Of a stretch of DNA of 64,000 bases, positions 25,128-33,941 are shown one piece after another. This DNA comes from Paracrocinitomix sp040880585. GTDB taxonomy: Bacteria; Bacteroidota; Bacteroidia; Flavobacteriales_D; Crocinitomicaceae. The notes under the pieces are model-generated. The model saw only the letters and a list, made by a program, of their open reading frames with translations. It had not been told where the DNA came from and made no database searches. Location of the stretch: positions 1-64,000 of the forward strand of contig JBBDID010000056.1 in the NCBI GenBank assembly GCA_040880585.1, written 5' to 3'. Both the position numbers and the translations under genes were made by a program. Positions within the stretch are counted from its first letter, which is position 1; every line of letters begins with the position of its first letter.

Positions 25128-26405
25128 ATGACTGCAATTCCTTTAGCAGAGCGGATGCGTCCTCAAACGATAGATGAATATATCGGACAGGAGCATATTT
25201 TGGGAGAAAACTCCGGATTGCGAAAAGCAATTTCATCCGGAAATATACCCTCTATGATTTTTTGGGGGCCTCCGGGTGTAGGTAAAACGACACTGGCACA
25301 GATCATAGCCAATACGGTAGATCGCCCATTCCATTCGCTGAGCGCCATCAATTCCGGTGTGAAAGACATCCGTGAGATTATCAGTAAAGTAAGCTCACAG
25401 GGGCTCTTTGGGAATGATAATGCCATTTTATTTATTGATGAGATTCACCGTTTCAGTAAATCACAACAAGATTCCTTATTAGGAGCCGTAGAAAAAGGGG
25501 TCATTACATTGATTGGCGCCACAACAGAGAATCCTTCATTTGAAGTGATCTCCGCTTTACTTTCACGTTCACAAGTCTACGTTTTAAAGCCCCATACAAA
25601 AGAGGAACTGTTACGACTTATGAAACGTGCCATTGAAGAAGATAGCATCCTTAAGCAACATCAAATTGAACTGAAAGAGACAAATGCCCTACTTAAAATT
25701 TCTGGTGGAGATGCCCGAAAATTGTTAAATGGATTAGAAATGGTTGTTTCGCAGATAGAAGGTGAAACGATAGAGATCACGGATAAAACAGTCACCCATA
25801 TCCTTCAGCAGAACATTGCCCAATACGATAAAGACGGCGAACAGCATTACGATATCATTTCGGCTTTTATCAAATCCATTCGGGGAAGTGATCCTAATGC
25901 AGCTGTATACTGGCTTGCCAGAATGATTGAAGGAGGTGAAGATCCAAAATTCATTGCCCGAAGATTGATTATTTCAGCTTCAGAAGATATTGGATTAGCT
26001 AACCCCAATGCGCTGATCATTGCCAACGCCACTTTTGATGCCATCAGTAAAATTGGTTGGCCGGAAGGGAGAATTGTGTTGTCGCAATGCGTAGTATACC
26101 TGGCTACTTCTCCAAAAGGAAATGCCTCTTATATGGCCATTGGAAAAGCTCAAAAATTGGTGAAAGAAACCGGGAATTTACCTGTTCCTTTACATTTACG
26201 AAATGCCCCTACTCAATTGATGAAAGAATTGGGATACGGCGACCAATATAAATATTCACATGATGGTGCCAATAATTTTATTGCGCAAGAATTTTTACCG
26301 GATGAAATAAAAGGAAGCAATTTCTATCAATCGGGAAGTTCTCAACGGGAAAAGGATATTGAAGCAACTATTCGGAATTTATGGGGAGAAAAATACAAAA
26401 AGTAA
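25128..26405 (+). CDS. rarA: replication-associated recombination ATPase RarA
   Basis: The 425-residue AAA+ ATPase of the RarA/MgsA/WRNIP1 family has Walker A GPPGVGKTTLAQ, Walker B with FIDEIHRFSKSQQD, sensor 1 GATTENPSFEV, and the C-terminal tetramer domain (DPNAAVYWLARMIEGGEDP, SPKGNASYMAIGKAQ). It acts at stalled replication forks. Length is normal. Probably transcribed with the upstream acyltransferase. Confidence 0.93.
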   Translation: MTAIPLAERMRPQTIDEYIGQEHILGENSGLRKAISSGNIPSMIFWGPPGVGKTTLAQIIANTVDRPFHSLSAINSGVKDIREIISKVSSQGLFGNDNAILFIDEIHRFSKSQQDSLLGAVEKGVITLIGATTENPSFEVISALLSRSQVYVLKPHTKEELLRLMKRAIEEDSILKQHQIELKETNALLKISGGDARKLLNGLEMVVSQIEGETIEITDKTVTHILQQNIAQYDKDGEQHYDIISAFIKSIRGSDPNAAVYWLARMIEGGEDPKFIARRLIISASEDIGLANPNALIIANATFDAISKIGWPEGRIVLSQCVVYLATSPKGNASYMAIGKAQKLVKETGNLPVPLHLRNAPTQLMKELGYGDQYKYSHDGANNFIAQEFLPDEIKGSNFYQSGSSQREKDIEATIRNLWGEKYKK

Positions 26406-26454
26406 AGTAATCAATTCAGCACTTAAGTTGGGTTGATAAGAATAGTATAAAAAG

Positions 26455-27357
26455 ATGACGAAATGGATCAAAGCAATGCGATTGAGGACTTTACCTCTGG
26501 CTTTTTCAAATATTCTTTTGGGAACTTCATTGGCACATGCGCTTTATTCGTTTGATTCTATCATCTTTATTTTAACTTTACTAACGACCCTGGCACTCCA
26601 AATCCTATCCAATTTCGCCAATGATTATGGTGATTTTTCAAAAGGCACCGACAATAATCAACGCCTGGGTCCTTTGCGCAGTGTCCAAAGTGGAAGTATT
26701 TCAGCAAAAAGTATGTTAAAGGCTATGGTCATTACCGGATTTTTGGCTTTTATACTGGGTGCTTCTCTTCTGCTCTATACTTTCCAAGATAACTTAGGGG
26801 AAGGAATCATCTTATTTTTTACTTTGGGAATAGCGGCCATTGCTGCAGCTGTATTTTACACGGTGGGTAAACGCGCTTACGGCTATCACGGTTTAGGTGA
26901 CCTTTTTGTTTTTATTTTCTTTGGATGGATAGGAGTAATCGGAACCGCTTACCTTCAAATGCAACAGCTTGATCTTAACTTTATGCTGCCGGCAACTACC
27001 ATGGGATGTTTTTCAGTGGCGGTTTTGAATTTGAACAATATGCGCGATCTGGAAAACGACCGTAATTCCGGCAAAAACACCCTGGTGGTGAAATTGGGTT
27101 TACAAAATGCGAAACGTTATCATTACGGATTATTTGCAGTAGCCTACAGCAGCTTTATTTTATTTGTTTGCATGCGAGAGGATATTCATCCGACTTTATT
27201 GTTGTTTTTGATCCCGGTTTTTCTATTGCAATGCTTACATTTGATCCGTGTTACAAAAATTAAGACCGCCCGTGAATTTGATCCGGAACTAAAGGTGGTG
27301 GCACTTTCGGCTTTACTCTTTTCCGTCTTAGTTTATGTGGGTTTATTTTTAATCTGA
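26455..27357 (+). CDS. menA: 1,4-dihydroxy-2-naphthoate prenyltransferase
   Basis: The 300-residue UbiA-superfamily membrane protein with about eight to nine helices has both Asp-rich motifs: NDYGDFSKGTDN and NMRDLENDRNSGKNTLVVKLG. It attaches the polyprenyl tail to DHNA in menaquinone synthesis. The MenA subfamily call rests on the NDYGDFSKGTD motif with the RLRTLPLAFSNILLG start. Its stop overlaps the trmD start by one base (TGATG), so they are coupled. Confidence 0.9.
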   Translation: MTKWIKAMRLRTLPLAFSNILLGTSLAHALYSFDSIIFILTLLTTLALQILSNFANDYGDFSKGTDNNQRLGPLRSVQSGSISAKSMLKAMVITGFLAFILGASLLLYTFQDNLGEGIILFFTLGIAAIAAAVFYTVGKRAYGYHGLGDLFVFIFFGWIGVIGTAYLQMQQLDLNFMLPATTMGCFSVAVLNLNNMRDLENDRNSGKNTLVVKLGLQNAKRYHYGLFAVAYSSFILFVCMREDIHPTLLLFLIPVFLLQCLHLIRVTKIKTAREFDPELKVVALSALLFSVLVYVGLFLI

Positions 27358-28034
27358 TGCGCATTGATATTCTCACCATACTACCCAATTTGCTGGAGAG
27401 TCCGTTAAACGATTCTATCATGAAACGTGCGCAGGAAAAAGGTCATGTTGAAATTCACATTCATAACATTCGTGATTATTCAACACAAAAGCAAAAAAGC
27501 GTAGATGATTATCAATATGGCGGCGGTGCCGGTATGGTGATGACGATTCAACCCATTGCCGATTGTATAGACCGACTTCAGTCAGAGCGGAAGTATGATG
27601 AGATCATTTACATGAGCCCGGACGGTGAATTACTTGAACAATCCACCTGTAATCAACTTTCAACCTTCAAAAATCTCTTAATTCTTTGCGGGCACTATAA
27701 AGGTGTTGATCAACGGATCAGGGATATGTATATCACAAAAGAAATTTCAATCGGATCTTACGTTTTATCAGGCGGAGAACTGGGGGCTGCGGTTCTGGTA
27801 GATGCTGTGGTTCGTCTGATTCCGGGAGTTTTGAATGATGAAACTTCTGCCCTCACCGATTCATTTCAGGACAATTTACTTGCTCCACCTGTCTATACCC
27901 GCCCTGAGAATTATAAAGGTCATAAGGTTCCTGAAATACTTTTATCGGGTAATTTGCCTAAAATAGAAGCATGGCGTCATGAGCAAAGCGTAAAACGCAC
28001 CAAAGAACGAAGGCCTGATCTACTGGATGATTGA
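27357..28034 (+). CDS. trmD: tRNA (guanine37-N1)-methyltransferase
   Basis: The 225-residue SPOUT enzyme has DDYQYGGGAGMVM, CGHYKGVDQRI and the trefoil-knot SAM site SIGSYVLSGGELGA, plus a C-terminal helical domain (HEQSVKRTKERRPDLL). It methylates G37 of tRNAs and prevents frameshifting. It is coupled to menA here rather than placed in the common rpsP-rimM-trmD-rplS cluster. Confidence 0.95.
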   Translation: MRIDILTILPNLLESPLNDSIMKRAQEKGHVEIHIHNIRDYSTQKQKSVDDYQYGGGAGMVMTIQPIADCIDRLQSERKYDEIIYMSPDGELLEQSTCNQLSTFKNLLILCGHYKGVDQRIRDMYITKEISIGSYVLSGGELGAAVLVDAVVRLIPGVLNDETSALTDSFQDNLLAPPVYTRPENYKGHKVPEILLSGNLPKIEAWRHEQSVKRTKERRPDLLDD

Positions 28035-28085
28035 AAGGTAGCAGGCAGTTTGACTTTGGAATAGAAAATTCATGAATAATACGGG

Positions 28086-28493
28086 TTAAGACAATCCAAA
28101 GGTAATGGGGATAGTATACCTCACCCGCACCTTTTTTCCTCGCATAGATCCCGGCTTCCAGTCTGGCATTAATTTTATCACCCGAACAGCTTCATCATCC
28201 AATAATTGATGTGCGCCTCTTCTGATTTTTATCTCAGAAATAGACCCGTCTTTTTCAACAACAAACTGCACATAGACTTTTCCCTGAATATTCTTTGCTT
28301 TGGCTTCAGGAGGATATTTTATATGACTACTGATGAACTGCTCCATAGCATCAGCTCCACCGGGGAACTGAGGCATTTGTTCAGGCATATCATAGATCAT
28401 TTCAGTTTTTGTGGTGTCTTGTTGAATATCCGAAGCATATCCGATTTGCACCCCAACAAGTAACAGTAATAGTATTATTATTTTCATATTCAA
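28086..28493 (-). CDS. stand-alone TonB C-terminal domain protein
   Basis: The 135-residue protein has a signal peptide (about 1-20, ending GYASDI) followed almost directly by one TonB_C domain: QFPGGADAMEQFISSHIKYP, then GKVYVQFVVEKDGSISEIKI and WKPGSMRGKKVRVRYTIPI. There is no lasting membrane anchor and no proline-rich linker, so it cannot be a normal energy-coupling TonB. It may be a soluble periplasmic binding domain. It is transcribed alone. Confidence 0.82.
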   Translation of the reverse strand: MNMKIIILLLLLVGVQIGYASDIQQDTTKTEMIYDMPEQMPQFPGGADAMEQFISSHIKYPPEAKAKNIQGKVYVQFVVEKDGSISEIKIRRGAHQLLDDEAVRVIKLMPDWKPGSMRGKKVRVRYTIPITFGLS

Positions 28494-28630
28494 TTGATCG
28501 TATTCTGACTAATTTAGCTGAAAATTATTAGTTTTCGTAAAGTTAAGCCGGTTTTTTTTATTTCATCTCTAATAATATATCAAAAATGCTGCCATCTTAT
28601 GCTCCACTTTATTAAAGATGCAAATTATTC

Positions 28631-28661
28631 TTGCAGCACATCATAAAACCACCTAACTTTG
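28631..28661 (+). promoter_or_regulatory. promoter of the lipoprotein gene at 28671
   Basis: TTG at 28631-28633, a 20-bp spacer and TAACTTTG at 28654-28661: a full consensus match. Transcription would start about 5 bases before the ATG, giving a near-leaderless mRNA. Confidence 0.7.
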
Positions 28662-28670
28662 TTATTAGAA

Positions 28671-29306
28671 ATGAATAATACTTTCTTAATTGCGGTGGCA
28701 CTGTTTCTCTTTTCGTGTAAAAAAGAGACCATTCAATACACTTTTGAAGGTGTCATTACTGAGTACATCAATCATTCACCCTTACAGGGCGTGAGAGTCC
28801 GTGCTTATCAACTTCCATTCAACAATTCACTTATTAGCAGCAACTTTGAATTAATGGCTGAAACCAATACGCTTTCAGATGGTTCGTACCACTTAAACTT
28901 TGATCGGGAAAAAGCAACCGAATTTAAGGTTGACTTGCAAAAATCGGGTTATTTTGATGTAACAATTCCTTTAAGTTCTTCTGCTGTTTCTTCAGAAGAT
29001 GTCAATATTGTGAATTATGAAATGGAAGCAAAATCATGGCTTCGATTTGATCTGTTGAATCAATCTCCCAGTAGTTCTTCAGACGAACTGAAACTGATTT
29101 TTTATACCTACAAAAAAGATTGTAAACAATGTATTGAGAAGGATTTCAATTATTTTTACGGAGAAGTCGATACGACCTTAAAATTTGTAACCGCAGCCGG
29201 GGGCTATTTCAAATTCACTTATTCAGATGTGGCAAGTGGGCAATCTTTTACTGATTCGCTTTACTTGCATCCTTTTGACACCAGTAGTTACAGCATCAAT
29301 TATTAG
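28671..29306 (+). CDS. hypothetical lipoprotein with carboxypeptidase-regulatory-like fold
   Basis: A lipoprotein of about 211 residues (FLFSC lipobox, Cys at residue 16). I use the ATG at 28671: an upstream TTG at 28659 would overlap the -7 element. The first 100 residues look like a CarboxypepD_reg/transthyretin-like module (FEGVITEYINHSPLQGVRVR, SDGSYHLNFDREKATEFKV). The remainder is a second beta domain with a Cys pair (KKDCKQCIEKD). No enzymatic motif is visible. Confidence 0.75.
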   Translation: MNNTFLIAVALFLFSCKKETIQYTFEGVITEYINHSPLQGVRVRAYQLPFNNSLISSNFELMAETNTLSDGSYHLNFDREKATEFKVDLQKSGYFDVTIPLSSSAVSSEDVNIVNYEMEAKSWLRFDLLNQSPSSSSDELKLIFYTYKKDCKQCIEKDFNYFYGEVDTTLKFVTAAGGYFKFTYSDVASGQSFTDSLYLHPFDTSSYSINY

Positions 29307-29316
29307 CACATTTCAT

Positions 29317-32300
29317 CTACCATATTCGCCAATCTGACTCTACCACTTCTGCCCGATTAGTTGGTTGCTGACGACCCTTTGTCAATTCAAACACTTTATT
29401 TCGAATGTAGGTATTCATTTCGCTGAGCATAATCATTCCATCTGCATTTAAATCGGCTTCTTTGCTCTTAATTCCTTTGAGAAAACTGTAAGTAAACACT
29501 CCGTTTTTCCATTCCCCGCCTTCCATTGCATACTCCATTCCTCCAGCTGATGAAATAATCATGGTTCCCGAAGCTTTTCGAATATCGGTAAACAATTCTT
29601 TCATCAATTCAAAGCTGTTATTCAATCCTACCCTTTGCAAAGTGGTAGAAGTTACGGCTCTAAAAGTAATTTCATCACTCACCTGCCCTGCTTTTGTGCT
29701 TTCTACAAGAGCAATTTCTTCTTTATCAATCTCCCCACTGTGGCAGGCATCTATCATGATCAATTTTTTACGTGCAGGAATACCATCTAAAAGATCTTCC
29801 AGCACTTCATAAGGGATTCCATTTTCGGCCGGATTTTTGAAATTAATGGGATGCGCTGCCAAATAGTAATTGAGTTCCACGTCTAACAGCCCGTGTCCGG
29901 CAAAAAATACACAAACCGCATCATCCACCTCTGTTTTTTCCAATTCTTTTCTCAAAGCTTTCACTCCTTCAAGTGTAACTTGCTCATTGGTGATTTGTGT
30001 AACATGAACACGGCCAAAGGTTGTACTATTTGTTTCAAAAAGTGCTGCCAAATCTTTGGCATCTTTAGCGGCATAGCTCAAATTATATTCAGCTTGCTCA
30101 TAGGATGAAACACCGATCGCAAACAGGTAAAAATTCGCCCGCTTAATTTCCTTTGGAAGGTATTCAATGCTAACATGAGAGGCGATTGACTCTACCCCTT
30201 TTTCATTCATCACGCTCACTTCAATTCGGTTTTTTCCCTGCGACAACTCTACCGGTATCGTCTTTTGAAAAACATGGAGTTTGCTTCCCTTAAGACTTGT
30301 TCCTAGCTTTCCTTCTACAGGCACCTCATTCACTCTGACGATCAATCGATCCAATAGAAAACGAGGGTCTGCAGCATGAACGTTCAGGTGAATATTTTTC
30401 TCGGTAGTTGAAATGGGTAACTCACTGTCATTGGCAATATCTGCAATAGGCATATGAAAACTTCCATCCAGCATCTCTTCTGTAAAGCCCAAACGTTTCA
30501 GTCGCTTTTGATACGCATAATAAAATGGTTGTTGTAACGCTTGATTACTTGCTTCCATATCCCGAATAATGATATCCGGGCGATTATACTTCAAATCAAA
30601 TTGAGAAAAGGGGTAAATTTCTTTTCCCTTCACAAAGTGGATCATCTTTTTGGCCCCTTTGGTTGCGTAATAATATTGTTGTGGAGTAACTATAGCATAA
30701 TCTTTCTCTCCGGTATTGATTAAACTGACCATTTCAGTTCCTTCTTCCAAATTCCAAATTCTTCTTGTACCATCAATAGCACTTGAGATGAGACGTTTTC
30801 CATCATCTGAAAAAGCGAGCCTTCGAATATAAGCCGTATGTCCGATCAATCGGTGTAATTGTTTTTTCGTTTGCAGATTGAACACATAAATCGCATTCTC
30901 ATAAGTACTGCCCACAGCCAATAGTTGACCATCCTTACTGCTTTGAAAAGCCGTCAGGTTATATCCGCTCAATTCTTTTTCAAAAATTAAACTTCCTGAT
31001 TCCATTTCCCATACTGCTGCTATTGATTTCGGAGTTCCTTCATTTCCCGTCACATATTTATTGCCAAATATGTACTTATGATCGTTGGATACCGCTAAAA
31101 TCACATCTGTTTCATTCAAACCTTCTGTAGGGAATGGGATTTTCTCTTTGGTCTGGAGATGGTATTTAAATGTACCCACCCCTTTTTCATCAACGAGTAA
31201 TTCATCTTCATTTAAGGTAAAAAAGGCTTTGGTAGATCCCGGGATATCTGAAATTAAATCTGCGGATTTTCTATCGATTACTTTAATGGTGTACTTTGTT
31301 TCCATACTTTCTGCGTTTTCTTTTTCCATTTCCATAAAACAATAGCGCTCACCACTGGCAGAGACATCCTGTAGGTATCCGCTTTTTTCTGAACTAAAAA
31401 AATCAACGGCTATTTTTTTCGTTAACAGGTTTACGGCAACAAACACTTTTTCTTTCTTTAGCATACTGAACACCTCACACACTACCACATCCCCTACTGC
31501 AGATTGTCGAAAATCAACTAAATCCGGAATTTTTATGTCTTGTACATCCGGAAAATCCCAAATTCTTATACTCCCGATTGCGGCCGTCACCGGAACTCTT
31601 GAATCCGGCAAAAACATGGCCGACCAGCCGGAAAATGGAACCATTCTCAAATCAGAAATTTTGCGTCCTGATTGGAGATCATAAATATTTTTATTAACCA
31701 TCAACAACCTTGAGTCTTCACTAAAAACAAAACCTCCATGCACCGTTGTATCAATAGAAAAGGGGTTTTCTTTGCCAATTTTCAATCGTACTTCGTATGA
31801 AAAGGGCTGTAAACTGGTATTTCGCAGCGGATTTTTAATCTTATGATAGATCAATATTGCATTCCCATCCGGAGAGCGGAAAGTCAAATCATCTTTCTCC
31901 TGGTTATACAAATAGATGTTGATTTTCTGAAAATTAGAGGGTCGGTATTGGTAATTTGAAAAATCATAAGGTGCTCCTTTTATAAATACTACCTCCCCAC
32001 TTGCGATATCAATTTCATAACGGTCATTAGACATCATAAATCCTACGATCAATTTTGTATTATCTTCATTGAACCAAATAGAATCCAAGGCTGCTGAAAA
32101 ATCTTCTGTGTAGACCACATTTCGGATCATCCTACCCGTTTTCACATCCCATACAGAGGCTGCGTTTTGCATGGCTTGTCCGGTATATTGGTTGTTTGAA
32201 CTAATGGCAGAGCATTGTGCTATTGTCCAGCCGGATGAGATCACTACTTCCACCTCTTTTTGTTGAGCAAACAGACCTAGAGAAAATAAAACACTGATTA

Positions 32301-32319
32301 TAAATAATTTAACTTTCAT
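29317..32319 (-). CDS. secreted WD40-repeat caspase-family protein
   Basis: About 1000 residues. I start at the second ATG (32319), which gives a clean signal peptide (MKVKLFIISVLFSLGLFAQ). The first 600 residues are WD40-like beta-propeller repeats (for example HTAYIRRLAFSDDGKRLISS, DGTRRIWNLEEG). A beta linker follows, then a peptidase C14 domain: YAAKDAKDLAALFETN, the catalytic His in VFFAGHGLLDVE (about H809) and the catalytic Cys in MIDACHSGEID (about C859). A canonical EF-hand loop, DLNADGMIMLSE, lies at about 956-967. This suggests a Ca2+-responsive, exported orthocaspase-like protease. No partner genes are adjacent. Confidence 0.87.
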   Translation of the reverse strand: MKVKLFIISVLFSLGLFAQQKEVEVVISSGWTIAQCSAISSNNQYTGQAMQNAASVWDVKTGRMIRNVVYTEDFSAALDSIWFNEDNTKLIVGFMMSNDRYEIDIASGEVVFIKGAPYDFSNYQYRPSNFQKINIYLYNQEKDDLTFRSPDGNAILIYHKIKNPLRNTSLQPFSYEVRLKIGKENPFSIDTTVHGGFVFSEDSRLLMVNKNIYDLQSGRKISDLRMVPFSGWSAMFLPDSRVPVTAAIGSIRIWDFPDVQDIKIPDLVDFRQSAVGDVVVCEVFSMLKKEKVFVAVNLLTKKIAVDFFSSEKSGYLQDVSASGERYCFMEMEKENAESMETKYTIKVIDRKSADLISDIPGSTKAFFTLNEDELLVDEKGVGTFKYHLQTKEKIPFPTEGLNETDVILAVSNDHKYIFGNKYVTGNEGTPKSIAAVWEMESGSLIFEKELSGYNLTAFQSSKDGQLLAVGSTYENAIYVFNLQTKKQLHRLIGHTAYIRRLAFSDDGKRLISSAIDGTRRIWNLEEGTEMVSLINTGEKDYAIVTPQQYYYATKGAKKMIHFVKGKEIYPFSQFDLKYNRPDIIIRDMEASNQALQQPFYYAYQKRLKRLGFTEEMLDGSFHMPIADIANDSELPISTTEKNIHLNVHAADPRFLLDRLIVRVNEVPVEGKLGTSLKGSKLHVFQKTIPVELSQGKNRIEVSVMNEKGVESIASHVSIEYLPKEIKRANFYLFAIGVSSYEQAEYNLSYAAKDAKDLAALFETNSTTFGRVHVTQITNEQVTLEGVKALRKELEKTEVDDAVCVFFAGHGLLDVELNYYLAAHPINFKNPAENGIPYEVLEDLLDGIPARKKLIMIDACHSGEIDKEEIALVESTKAGQVSDEITFRAVTSTTLQRVGLNNSFELMKELFTDIRKASGTMIISSAGGMEYAMEGGEWKNGVFTYSFLKGIKSKEADLNADGMIMLSEMNTYIRNKVFELTKGRQQPTNRAEVVESDWRIW

Positions 32320-32463
32320 GATTATGAGATTCATCTACACTTACTACATTTTCATTCAACTTTTGAGGTTATCCGTCGAAAAGTGAAGCGATTAAAGATA
32401 CGAAACGGATGCATATCCCGATTTATTATTGTATATTTATTTGAACCTCTAAATCTCGACCCT

Positions 32464-32868
32464 ATGGAAAACCTGGTTGTTCAAGGCTCGAATAAAACCC
32501 CTCACTTTTCTTTATTAAGAAATGGTGACTTCAGTTTCGGTGGCGTATCCATGCCTGAAGATGCTGCAGCGTTTTATTTCAAAATCATGGATTGGATCAG
32601 TGATTATTATCGTGATCCCAGTCAGAAGACGATTATCAACGTATCTTTTAAATATCTGAATTCAAGTAGCTCAAGTATGATTTTTAAAATTTTTCACTGC
32701 TTAAATCGCTTGCAGGCCAGTGGCAAAACTCATGTCAAATGTAACTGGTACTATGAATCTTCAGATGATGGGATGAGGGATTTCATTGAGAAAGTAAAAA
32801 ATCACGCCGAGCAAATTGAATTTGCTGTCTACCCTACCGACAATGTGATGGATGCAAAGGCTTCTTAG
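32464..32868 (+). CDS. siaC: SiaC-family regulatory phosphoprotein (DUF1987)
   Basis: A protein of about 134 residues. I start at the ATG at 32464 (MENLVVQG), since the upstream extension has no family character. The DUF1987 pattern is clear: GDFSFGGVSMPEDAAAFYF, FKYLNSSSSSMIFKIFHCLN with the phosphorylatable serine region, and WYYESSDDGMRDFIE. In Pseudomonas, SiaC is toggled by the SiaB kinase and the PP2C phosphatase SiaA to control the diguanylate cyclase SiaD. No siaB or siaD is next to it; a SpoIIE-type phosphatase lies 8 kb away. Its 3' end overlaps the convergent membrane-protein gene by 35 bases. Confidence 0.85.
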   Translation: MENLVVQGSNKTPHFSLLRNGDFSFGGVSMPEDAAAFYFKIMDWISDYYRDPSQKTIINVSFKYLNSSSSSMIFKIFHCLNRLQASGKTHVKCNWYYESSDDGMRDFIEKVKNHAEQIEFAVYPTDNVMDAKAS

Positions 32869-33220
32869 CTTTCATCTTTTGCCAGACGATAAATGCAACA
32901 CTTCCGGTCGTGTACATGACAACATCCCATATGTCTGCCGTATGACCGTCCGATTTTTGAGGGAGATAATATTCAAAGTAAACAGACCAGAAAATTGTAA
33001 TTATTAAGATTGAAAAAAGAGGTAAAACCAGCTGATCATCTTTCTTAATAAGACGAACACCTACCAAAACCAAGGTCAAGATAATAGGCATACACAACAA
33101 ATCGGTTCCATAATTTTCGATCCATACAGGAAGCCAATTATTAACATACATTTTCAGGAACTTTATCAATAAGTAGAGAACAGATAGGATGAGGAAACCG
33201 GGAGTAATTAATGTTTTCAT
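32834..33220 (-). CDS. small integral membrane protein
   Basis: The 128-residue protein has about four membrane helices (LITPGFLILSVLYLLIKF; DLLCMPIILTLVLVGVRLI; VLPLFSILIITIFWSVYFEY; WDVVMYTTGSVAFIVWQ). The EYYLP and HTADIWDVVMY segments look like a Bacteroidota family sometimes labelled magnesium citrate secondary transporter; that label is unproven. It overlaps the upstream zinc-ribbon gene by one base, so the two are coupled. Confidence 0.7.
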   Translation of the reverse strand: MKTLITPGFLILSVLYLLIKFLKMYVNNWLPVWIENYGTDLLCMPIILTLVLVGVRLIKKDDQLVLPLFSILIITIFWSVYFEYYLPQKSDGHTADIWDVVMYTTGSVAFIVWQKMKAKKPLHPSHCR

Positions 33221-33510
33221 TAGGCATTACTCATAGCTACCAGCCAGGCTAAAAATGCTCCGATCAAACCGGCAATCACTGTAATGGAATACATAAGATG
33301 ATACCCCCAGCGCACCAATAACCATTTGGAATTTTTTGCCTTCTTCATCCATATTTCAGACTTAGAAAGCGGAATAGCAGCCTCCTCTTTCAGGCGTTGT
33401 TCCGTTCTTTCTTTGTCTAGTGCTTTAGGTGAAAGAGCAGCCCCACAGTTAGTGCAATAGTCTTCTCCTTTATTCCAGACCCCGCAGCTTAAACATTTTC
33501 TTTCTATCAT
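33220..33510 (-). CDS. zinc-ribbon membrane protein
   Basis: The 96-residue protein has an N-terminal zinc ribbon (CLSCGVWNKGEDYCTNCG, two CxxC knuckles), a charged middle segment and one C-terminal membrane helix (ITVIAGLIGAFLAWLVA). The ribbon would face the cytoplasm. It is coupled to the next membrane-protein gene. Function unknown. Confidence 0.75.
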   Translation of the reverse strand: MIERKCLSCGVWNKGEDYCTNCGAALSPKALDKERTEQRLKEEAAIPLSKSEIWMKKAKNSKWLLVRWGYHLMYSITVIAGLIGAFLAWLVAMSNA

Positions 33511-33513
33511 GAC

Positions 33514-33550
33514 AAAAAAAACCCAGACAATCTTTGCAGATGCCTGGGGT
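33514..33550 (-). terminator. terminator of the cold shock gene
   Basis: On the minus strand, ACCCCAGGCA and TGTCTGGGT form a stem (one bulged C, one G-T pair) around an 11-base loop, followed by eight T. It lies just after the csp stop codon and before the zinc-ribbon gene. Confidence 0.8.
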
Positions 33551-33571
33551 AAGAATTTATATGTGATGTAA

Positions 33572-33763
33572 TTAAACTACTTTAACATTAACCGCATTTA
33601 AACCTTTTTTTCCTTCTTGAAGTTCGAATTCAACTTCGTCGTCTTCTTGAATAGCGTCGATCAATCCTGAGATATGAACGAAATGTTCTTTTTTGGACTC
33701 ATTATCTACGATAAATCCGAATCCTTTGCTTTCATTGAAGAATTTTACTTTTCCTGTATTCAT
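33572..33763 (-). CDS. cold shock domain protein
   Basis: The 63-residue single CSD protein: MNTGKVKFFNESKGFGFIVD holds RNP1 (KGFGFI) and HFVHISG is the RNP2 variant of FVHIS. I start at 33763 because the upstream 18 residues are unlike the family. It is a nucleic-acid chaperone in the cytoplasm. It is a single gene with its own terminator. Confidence 0.92.
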   Translation of the reverse strand: MNTGKVKFFNESKGFGFIVDNESKKEHFVHISGLIDAIQEDDEVEFELQEGKKGLNAVNVKVV

Positions 33764-33815
33764 TTGGTAATAAATTAATTTAGGTGCTAAGGTAATAAAA
33801 ATATTTATTTCGATC

Positions 33816-33846
33816 AAAAAAAAGGGGGCAAAATTAAATTGCCCCC
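33816..33846 (-). terminator. terminator of the lpxK-lpxH operon
   Basis: GGGGGCAA (33824-33831) and TTGCCCCC (33839-33846) form a perfect 8-bp stem; on the minus strand it is followed by eight T. It lies about 95 bases after the lpxH stop codon. Confidence 0.85.
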
Positions 33847-33941
33847 TAACCCTTAACCTGTAATCGTCATAATGATCGTTTACAATTTTATAAACGCTAT
33901 AGTACCAAAAAGGTTTCAGTTTTTTTCTTGAATTCGTTCAA

